From Echinometra lucunter (Eukaryota > Echinodermata > Echinoidea > Camarodonta > Echinometridae), in assembly GCA_029962745.1 (NCBI GenBank), contig CM057152.1:24594766-24658765 (forward strand): a DNA stretch of 64,000 nt, written 5' to 3'. Made by a program: the position numbers and the translations under genes. Positions 56,614 through 64,000 of this stretch are shown one piece after another. A model generated the notes under the pieces. It had not been told where the DNA came from. It did no database searches and saw only the letters and a program-made list of their open reading frames with translations. Each line of letters starts with the position of its first letter. The stretch's first letter is position 1.

Positions 56614-56942
56614 GTAGTATGTAGGTGAAGACAAAGAGCTGACCTTGGATGTTACCACTAGACCAACTCCTGCTCCTATTGAATCTACATTAAATCTAAA
56701 CATTTATATGAGTGATCACTGGTCATCACGAAAGGGTTTATTCTACTGCGTACGGTACTAGATCTCAATCTAACTATTGGAACACCCAAAGACCTATATG
56801 GCATATGTGGAAGAGGAATGACAGGTAGAAAAGGAGGTAGCCAGTGTCAACTGTGCTTTCATAGGAGTTGCATCAATCCAAACTCTTGTGAGTATAGAGA
56901 TTGAGAGAACGGCTCTGCAAAATGGATTTGTAAAAATGCTGC
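56614..56942. other. Unassigned DNA before the LINE 3' fragment
   Basis: Probably partly decayed LINE sequence. No clear domain. Confidence 0.35.
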
Positions 56943-58112
56943 ATGCAAACATGCAAATGTTTCACCTCCACCAGTGATCACTATCGGGAATCAAGTTTTG
57001 GAGGCTGTTACGTCTCTCCGCTTACTTGGCGTTGTTATACAATCAAACCTGAAGTGGGATCAGCAAGTGGAACAGCTCATCAAACGTGCTTCGAAACGTT
57101 TGTATATCTTGTGCAAGCTGAAAAGGAATGGAGTTCCAGCAATTGATCTTGTGTTCATATATACAATGTATATCAGGCCATTGATGGAATATTGTGCACC
57201 AGTTTGGAGCAGTAGTTTGACAACTCAGCAATCAGACAGTATAGAGCGGGTACAACGTAGGGCTCTCAGGATGATATCGTACCCTTACCAACATCATTAT
57301 GATGAACTCCTGAGCAGATTTAACATTCCTTCCCTTGTCGAGAGAAGAAAAGACCTGCTGACCAACTTTGCCAAGTCAATCCTTGTCTCATCGCGACATC
57401 GTCATTTGCTACCTGCTGAACGGCAGCATGTCTCGCGAGGTAGACTGAGGAATTCTCATCACTTGGACCTTCCTTATACTAGAACTGAACGATATAGGAA
57501 ATCAAGTGTACCCTCACTTGTCAAACTGATCAATGCTCAGTTGTAAATTTTTAGCTATGTGAATGATTTTTAATTTATATGCATGTATTAGTTCTCATTA
57601 ATTGTCAATTTTGATTTTATTTGGGATTATCATGAATTATTTTATCAGTCTCAATCCCATACCCCAAAGTAATCTCTGTTCCATTCTTCATGGACTTCAT
57701 AACTCAATGGTTGTTTTTTTTTTGTTTTTTTTTATTTAAATGTTCTATAACTATGATTAATTATGTTGCAATAACTGGATTCTAAATCTTTATCTCATAA
57801 CTTCACAATAGAAATCTAATCTGAATTATTTTTCTGACCTTTTTGTTGTATGATTTTAAGTTTAAACAGTTTTTCCCCCAATACACAATTAATTGAATCC
57901 CATGCTAGTACTATTATCTACTGAAATCTCACTTATGCATGACTCAATCAACCAACTGTTTCTCATTTATATGTGAATTTTTTTAAAATATATATACAAT
58001 CTTCAAATGTAAATAATATTCAATGTAAACTTTGCACAATTAGTCTTCGGACTACAGCATTGTATTCTGTTTTATATCTAATAAACCGAATTGAATTGAA
58101 TTGAATGAATTG
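56943..58112 (+). pseudogene. LINE 3' end (RT thumb and C-terminus plus UTR)
   Basis: The 190-codon frame at 56974-57546 reads SLRLLGVVIQSNLKWDQQVE, RLYILCKLKRNGVP, YIRPLMEYCAPVWSSSLT, IERVQRRALRMISYPY, the usual C-terminal region of non-LTR retrotransposon ORF2. The stop is at 57544-57546. The 3' UTR runs to an AATAAA-like signal (58079-58085) and a (ttgaa)n tail ending about 58112. The catalytic palm is missing, so this is a 5'-truncated insertion. The remaining C-terminal frame is intact, suggesting a younger copy than most here. Confidence 0.85.
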
Positions 58113-58264
58113 AAACACTGGTACAACACCAGGTACAGTGCCACCTGCGGGAAATGTCACGCTTCGTGTGCGGGTGAATGCAGGTAGCCACTTCGTACGG
58201 GCGTTCTAAGGAAAACTAGGGTATTTGTACTAGCATGGACTAAGCAAGATGCTCTCTGATTATT

Positions 58265-58936
58265 GCCAATTTAATCAAACTCCGCCTTCGACCAATAATG
58301 CATGATTTTATTTAAACTCCTACTTTGACCGCTTATCATGAATTTAATCAAACTCTGCTTTCCACCACTTATCATGAATGTAATCAAACTCCGACTTCGA
58401 CTGATTATCATGAATTCAATTAAACTCCAGCTTCGACCACTTATAATGAATTTAATCGGAGTCCGACTTAGGCCGCTTATCAGAATTCCATCAAACTCTA
58501 ACTTCGACGCTTATCATGAATTTAATCAAACTTTGACGTTGAATGCTTATCATGAATTTAATCAAACCCTGACTTCGACGCTGATCATGAATTTAACCAA
58601 ACTCCGACATAGACCACTTAACATGAATTTAGTCAAACTCTGACTTCAACCAATTATGTATGATTTTAATCAAACTCTGCCTTCGACCAATAATGCATGA
58701 TTTTAATCAAACTCCTACTTTGACTGCTTATCGTGAATCTAATCAAACTCTGCTTTTGACCACATATCATAAATGTAATCAAACTCCGCCTTCGACCACT
58801 TATAACTAATTTAATTAGACTCCGACTTTGACCGCTTATAGAAATTCCATCAAACTCCGAGTTTGACTGTCTATCGTGAATTTAATCAAACTCCGACTTC
58901 GACTCTTATCGTGAATTTAATCAAACTCCGGTAAGG
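58265..58936. repeat. 36-bp minisatellite, about 19 units, 396-bp higher-order period
   Basis: The unit is aatttaatcaaactccgact followed by tcgaccacttatcatg. Units 1-4 (from about 58271) match units 12-15 (from about 58667) better than their neighbours, and ccttcgaccaataatgcatg is offset by exactly 396 bp, which is 11 x 36. Because 36 is a multiple of three, one frame stays open as a 12-residue repeat. Confidence 0.9.
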
Positions 58937-58945
58937 ATACGTCGG

Positions 58946-59190
58946 TGTCAGGGGAATGAGTTCCGCCCCGCCGAGAGGCTGGGCAGAGACTTGGGCTTGC
59001 GTTTACTGGACCAGTGAGTGCGAGTGCCTCCCTTATAGCCAGAAACAAGAACCGCTTTCTATGGACACCCGCTGGGCGCATAGGAAGATCACGAACTCTT
59101 TGTTCCCTTTGTCACCTCACATGAGAGGCGGACTGCAAAAACAAAGGAGCCAACCCCTGAGTTAGCACTTCTAAGCCGACAGGTTAGAGC
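58946..59190 (-). mobile_element. DIRS-like fragment (third, more diverged copy)
   Basis: cgagaggctgggcagagac...gtttactggacc and aactctttgttccctttgtcacc...aacaaaggagccaaccc parallel copy A at about 13630-13790 (gacagaggcttggcgcctgc; gactctttgatttctttgtc; accgacccctgagt). It corresponds to the gag N-terminus and leader of a related element. Confidence 0.6.
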
Positions 59191-59215
59191 GATCACTCGG
59201 TTGAGGGTGTGGTTA

Positions 59216-59340
59216 GGCACAACAGATTTAATATCACATCCGTTTGAACGCATTCGGGATACTCTATTGTTCTGCTAATCCCTTTGACAAACGCCTTCGA
59301 ACGTTCCCACACTCTTCCGAACACACGGATTACTCTAAAC
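59216..59340. repeat. Dispersed repeat copy 2 (DIRS target)
   Basis: tgacaaacgccttcgaacgt, cccacactcttccgaac and cggattactctaaac match 43455-43520. The DIRS copy B begins directly after ctctaaac. Confidence 0.75.
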
Positions 59341-59593
59341 CAAGAAAATTATCACTAATTTTGTTATTTACTAGATAAATCTATGTATCCACCTATTTGC
59401 TAGTTCCCCTGAACTAAGCTGTCATTCGAGAACTAAAAGTCAAAAGGCGCATGCATCCCCCCGAGTAGCACCTTCTCATCCACCAATCACGGCCAAGCAG
59501 ACGCCCATATTCTTCCTCTTCCTAACGATCAAGACAAAGTCCTAGGACATGTTGTCAAACAAGGAGAGGGGCTGGTGGGAGGGTCATTGGTGG

Positions 59594-59690
59594 ATACGTA
59601 GATTTATCTAGTAAATAACAAAATTAGTGATAATTTTCTTGATTTACAGCAATAAATCAATGTATCCACCTATTTACTAGACCAGCACGG
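59594..59690. other. DIRS copy B, internal complementary region
   Basis: ggtggatacgtagatttatc... is the inverse of 59341-59395. The adjoining gatttacagcaataaatcaa is the inverse of the right tip kept only in copy A. The same block in two copies supports it as a structural part of the family. Confidence 0.8.
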
Positions 59691-60887
59691 AATAGAATCC
59701 GGGTGGCATGTCCTAAGGGAAGAGGCTAACGAGGGGAAGACGACGATGCAGCTCCAACCATTCAGAGGTCGTAAACCTCACCTCCCGATGGAACGTCCTG
59801 AACATTAAAGATATGGACGTAAGGAGTTAGGAGAACGTCAAGGCTGCACGCCCTATATCCTCCAAAGGAGCAACCAAAAGGAGCGCTCAGGAAACGCGCG
59901 CCCTTGGAGGATTCTTAAAAATAAGAAGCTCCACACCCGCAGATTGCATAGCTACGACAATCCGACGGGATAAATCTCCCGAGGGGCTGGAGAAAAGGGT
60001 GACAGGAAGAGAAGGAGCTGATCATACTAACGAAAGACCTTAATCTCATCCAAGAATCCAATTGGGAGCCCTAAGAGGGTACCAAAGTCCGTCTCCTTTA
60101 GCGAAAGCATTCGTAAAGGGACTCAACTCTTCAAAAGAAAGTCAAGGGATAGGCAAAACCTTGCCTTTCCCTCCGATGCGCCCGGGTGCTGTGGGGATAG
60201 TCTGGAAGTGCCTCCCTTCTGCCCGGTGGGGGGGGGGGCAATATTGAGAAGGAGCGGTCTTGAACGAGACTGGTGTTAAAAGTTTGCACTTCGGCCCGAA
60301 AGGGGCGAATATAAAAAATCTTCACAAGACTCCCTGGGGGAGTCAACCGGCGATTTGCTGGTCGTTACAAGAAAAACGATCTCAGCCTATGAGACAGGTA
60401 GGGAGAATTAGACACTCCCGATCCCTTATCGAAAGCTTCTAATCTCGAGTTGTAAACAGCTCGAGTAGATTCTCTGCGGCTCTGGACCAAACCTGGAAGG
60501 TTCTCTAAGAGAGACCTGCCAAACTCGCGTCCTCCTCAATAGAGGGCCAAGCGGTCAAAAGTAGCGGCCACTGGACGATGGTGGAGGATCCCCGAAAGGG
60601 GTTGAGAGACTAGGTTTGCTCTCCGGAGAGTGTTTGACCATTCAAAGGAGAAGGTGAGAAGATCAAGGTCTTTTCGGCAAACAGAGTGCTAAGAGCCATA
60701 ATCATGCCTGGTCCTCCTGAACTTTCTCGGGGCCTGAGGAATTAGGACAAACAGAAGGAAGGCGTAGACTCAAAGGGTTCCCCCAAATGAGGGGAAAAAA
60801 TCGAGGGCCAAAACTTTCTGATCTCACACCCGAGAGCAGTATCTTGTAAGGCGATGATTGAGAGATGTTGCAAACAGAACTATCTCT

Positions 60888-61508
60888 CTAAGGGCCCAAA
60901 CTGAGCTGAGGTAGTCTAAGACCTCCTGGTTCCGGGCCCTCTCGGAGGGAAGATGTTTTCCCCCGGGACAGAGAATCTGTAATCAGATTGTCTCGGCCGG
61001 GAATGAAGAAGGTTGTCGGTATAATCCAATGGGACCGACACCATCTCCACAGCTTGGCGAATGATCGTTCAAAGACTTGGCACGAGACCTGCAATGCCTG
61101 CTAATATAGACAGTAACAGTGGTATTGTCTGTTGACAACAGAACGGCACGTCCCTTATATTCTAGAAGTGGTGGAGAGAAACAAAAACCGCCATCAAGTC
61201 CAGGGCATTGATATGGGGTATGGTGCACAAGTGTGACCAGTCCCCCATGACCAAATGGTACGCACAAAGGCCGCCTCACCCCAGAAGTGAGGCATCTGTC
61301 GAAGGAGATAGAGGGAAGAAGCGTGCGGAGAGGTTCGCCTTGACCAAGGGAAGTTTCTCTCGTTAGGCAACAACGTCTGTTCTCTCCAGGAGGCAGCCAC
61401 GTCTTGAGAGAGAGCGTTCACACTGGGCCTATCAGACTTCAGAAGATGAAGTTGGAATGGCCTCATGAGCAGCTGCCAGTCTTGGAGGACATCCACCAAC
61501 CATGTCAA
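60888..61508 (-). pseudogene. DIRS copy B, RNase H and end of RT
   Basis: Three overlapping minus frames (61194-61508, 60983-61279, 60888-61094) together give VLQDWQLLMRPFQLHLL (post-RT connection), LLSTDNTTVTVYI, and LWRWCRSHWIIPTTF with PGRDNLITDSLSRG. These are DIRS RNase H signatures in the right order. Each junction is a frameshift. Confidence 0.8.
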
Positions 61509-61845
61509 ATGGCCCAGAGATTAGGGCCAACTCACCGTAAGAGGTGGCGAGTTCGGGCTAACAAGACAGTCGTTTGTACCTTCTCCCGACCGGGACGGGC
61601 AAACTTGGTTCACAATGTCTATTGCCGCACCTAGAAAATGGGCATGCAAATGAGAATCAATTCTGACCAAGCATGTCAAATGGTCCAGAGATTAGGGCCA
61701 ACAGCCTGTGCGAACTCACCGTAAGGGGTGGAGAGTTCAGGCTAACAAGACAGTCGTTTGTATCTTCTCCCGACCGGGATGGGCAAACTTGGTTCACAAT
61801 GTCTATTGCCGCACCTAGAAAATGGGCGTGCAAATGAGAATCAAT
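61500..61845. repeat. 171-bp tandem duplication within DIRS copy B
   Basis: catgtcaaatgg...gagattagggccaac repeats at 61501 and 61672, and gggcaaacttggttcacaat follows in both. Copy A has one unit only (11346 on). 171 is 57 codons, so the frame was preserved. Confidence 0.9.
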
Positions 61846-62249
61846 GCCGACTTGTCTCAGATGATTATGAACCCCACACTTTCCATGGTGTGCAGGTGGA
61901 GGTTCCTCTGGGTGTAAAGTCTGGACACGGAGCTGGCGACAAGGAGCCAGTCGTCCCAGTAAGACAAAATCTCAAACCGCAACACCCGTCAGAACTGGAA
62001 GGATTCTCCCTGACAGGTGAGACCCGAAGGTCTCTTCACAGAGAACATATCGGTATGTGAAAGAAGGTATCTTTCAAATCTACCGAGATGACCAACTATG
62101 ACGGCTCGATAGGTGGAGGCTAAAGTTTCCAAACGGAAGTGCTCTGGAGGAATGAAGATGTTTATGATCTTAATGATCAAGATCCTCGTGCCCGTCCTGA
62201 GCGTTTGGGACAATTTAAAGTCTGGGGGAGACACCGATTAGGATATCTT

Positions 62250-63747
62250 ACCTGACCTAGTGAGCGTTTATTCCGTAACAGCAGAATCTCCGATGAGATG
62301 TGCTCCCGGAAAGAGGCGAGAGAGTAAGAGGGGGCTTTACATTAGTGTAAAAGCCCCCTTGCACCAAGAGAGCACAAGGTCTCCTTCGGAGATTTCTTCC
62401 CAAGTGGAGGAAAAAAAGGAACCGAATGTGACGCCGACCCTCTCCATCAACGCTCGGAGCGCACCTACAAGCACACCGTGGGTCTGGGCTGCGCATTAGA
62501 CACGACCATAACCTTTGCCCTTCACCTTACAAATAAGGGAAGGGCTTGCCCCAGCTCCGACTGTTGGGCATCAAGTGTGACCTGTGGTGGGAAGCCTAGG
62601 CTCCACTGCATCAAGGAAGCGGAACCGAAGCCCGAGCCTGCGGCTTAGGAGCCGAGGTCTTAAGGCGTTAGGAAGGTTCTGTCGTTAGATTGCAGACACG
62701 ACTGTGACCTCTGCCCTTCTCCTAACCCATAAGGGAAGGGCTTGCCCTAGCTCGGAAGCCTTAGCCTGCAGCTTAAAGCTGGGGACATAAGGCATTCGGG
62801 AAGCTTCTACTAGAACACCACTGCCACCTTACCTCCAAGGAGGTATTGCCGTGAAAGAGAAATGTCAGCCCACAGGGCGGGGATGTCCCCAAAAACGATG
62901 TCCCCAAAAACGATGTCCACAGAAGAACAAGTCTTCTTTTGGCATTGGAGGCCAGAGCAGACACAGTGGAACGCTGAGACCATAATGTACCCGTCCATGA
63001 CAGGAAGGATTCTTCCCAAGGCAAGATGACTGTTCGGACATCTGGAGTTCTTGCCTCCTTGCCTAAGGGAAAGGAGAGAACTCAGAAGGACAGAAGTCCC
63101 AGGGCAGACCTGGACTGGTGCTCCATGAGGCCGGGAAACTTCTCCGACTTGGAGAACCGCACTTCAAAGCAGACCCCAAGTTCCCTGCCTAAAGGCATTA
63201 GGTTAGGGGAGAAGGACCTGTTCGAAAAGAATTCGTAAGTCCCCCGTTAAAAGAAGATAAACCCTTGGCCAAGGGATGAGCCTTGTTATGGGAAGTAGGA
63301 GGCTTAAAAGAAAGGTCCAATAGACCCTCTCCAAAGTCCTCCATGAGAGGTGTGCTCTTCGCAGGACACTCACCCCTAACTGGAGAAAAGAGCGTCCCGT
63401 ATCCTCCCGATTCGTCAAAAGACATCGGAGAGATTCTTTGTTAGTAGGGCTTGAACGTCAGCAGCCAGAAGCTTGTCTGACTGGGGGCTGACATCAGCCT
63501 GCAAAGAAGCATCATCCTCAGAGAATCCCAACTGAGAGGCCTGGTCCCAAAAAGGGCGGGCCAAACAGTCACAGGATTCCTCCCCAGGCGGAACACCCAG
63601 TGCCGCTGGAAGGGGAGAAACTCTGACCGGCCGGTCAAAGGCTGAGCGTGATCGAGCTAGGCCCGCAGTTGGGCGACAAGACTCCTGACTGTTGGTATTC
63701 AACAAGTGAGAGTCGGATACCCGAGGATTGAAACTGGATCCCAGCAT
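62250..63747 (-). pseudogene. DIRS copy B, gag-like region
   Basis: The 110-codon minus frame at 63747-63415 (NPRVSDSHLLNTNSQESC, ASLQADVSPQSDKLLAADVQ) and the next at 63425-63198 (SGGYGTLFSPVRGECPAKS) match copy A's equivalents, including parts that copy A reads only across frameshifts. A further frame lies at 62773-63024. Position upstream of RT suggests gag. Function is inferred. Confidence 0.55.
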
Positions 63748-63779
63748 ACTGCTAACAGTGGTAGAAACTATTGGGAACT

Positions 63780-64000
63780 AGATGAATCTTCGACCACGCG
63801 TGGTCCAACTTTTAGGCCTCCGCCATTACCAAATCAGAAATAAATGGCACTTCATGTTGATTTATTTTCATTTATACAATGACATTTCTGACCTTGACCT
63901 TTGACCTTGTGACCCCCAAATCTAATGAGAGCATTGCCCTTTCCATATGCATACATGAGCCAAGTTTGTTGAACTGTCAAATGGTTACTGAGCTATCACA
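63780..64000. mobile_element. TGACCT-unit TIR element, truncated by window end
   Basis: cttcgaccacgcgtggtc, then a left terminus with gcctccgccattacc, then aatcagaaataaatggcac, match 32925-33010 closely. A perfect TGACCT-T-TGACCT core is at 63895-63907. It replaces the expected 5' part of DIRS copy B. Confidence 0.85.

Larger units (their letters stand above)
59341..63775 (-). mobile_element. DIRS-like retrotransposon, copy B (5'-truncated)
   Basis: It is colinear with copy A 9539-13325. The left terminal repeat (59341-59510), internal complementary region (about 59594-59690), RNase H, RT and gag-like regions are present. The leader and right terminal repeat are absent, and sequence jumps to a TGACCT element at about 63776. 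It keeps 230 bp missing from copy A (59990-60245). Best-preserved minus-strand motifs: LLSTDNTTVTVYI and PGRDNLITDSLSRG (60.9-61.2 kb). Stops and frameshifts are present throughout. Confidence 0.85.

Noticed and set aside
58338..58643. 101-codon repetitive protein (12-residue repeat)
   Set aside because: It is a direct translation of the 36-bp minisatellite; the array continues out of frame on both sides.

Overview
This is a repeat-dense eukaryotic (metazoan) genomic window with no recognisable intact host gene. AT-rich DNA, splice-like signals, long poly(C)/poly(G) tracts, many non-LTR retrotransposon fragments, a Ty3-type LTR element primed by tRNA-Leu, and DIRS-type tyrosine-recombinase retrotransposons point to a marine deuterostome invertebrate. 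A sea urchin or other echinoderm is my best guess. This is an inference from repeat content only; amphioxus, hemichordate or mollusc cannot be excluded.

Layout. 1-2.2 kb: tandem arrays (a 50-bp AT-rich unit and a ~155-bp TGACCT-rich unit), with 424 bp repeated without a visible difference 1420 bp apart. 2.3-2.7 kb: 5' fragment of a LINE. 2.7-9.3 kb: a decayed Ty3/gypsy element (LTR, tRNA-Leu primer site, gag, protease, RT, RNase H, integrase) whose integrase is split at 7956-8705 by a 5'-truncated CR1/L2-like LINE in the opposite orientation. 9.54-14.98 kb: a structurally complete but coding-dead DIRS-like element on the minus strand, with split inverted terminal repeats and an internal complementary region. 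15.5-15.8 kb: a small hAT-like MITE. 16.1-19.7 kb: a ~385-bp tandem array carrying about 23 perfect ATGCAAAT octamers. 20-30 kb: mostly unannotated DNA with transposon ends and one weak candidate pair of host exons (25.2 and 25.9 kb).

30.8-34.1 kb: two ~300-bp tandem arrays in inverted orientation enclose ~2.7 kb, a foldback-type arrangement. Inside are a palindrome, a tRNA-derived SINE and a TIR element built from TGACCT units. 34.1-43.3 kb: a pile-up of LINE fragments. The best preserved (39.9-43.3 kb, plus strand) has endonuclease, RT with YADD and a C-terminal CCHC finger, but carries stops and a 278-bp internal tandem duplication. 45.6-50.1 kb: an old diverged duplication (about 3 kb apart) with a piggyBac-like MITE between the copies. 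53.2-56.6 kb: another TGACCT array, an inverted chimeric repeat, and a TIR element containing a 479-bp tandem duplication. 56.9-58.1 kb: a LINE 3' end. 58.27-58.94 kb: a 36-bp minisatellite with an 11-unit (396-bp) higher-order period. 59.3-63.8 kb: a second DIRS copy truncated at its 5' end, then the same TGACCT element family found at 33 kb.

The genes here do not form a pathway. They are layered generations of retrotransposons and non-autonomous DNA transposons, and the informative content is the order of insertion and the repeat architecture.
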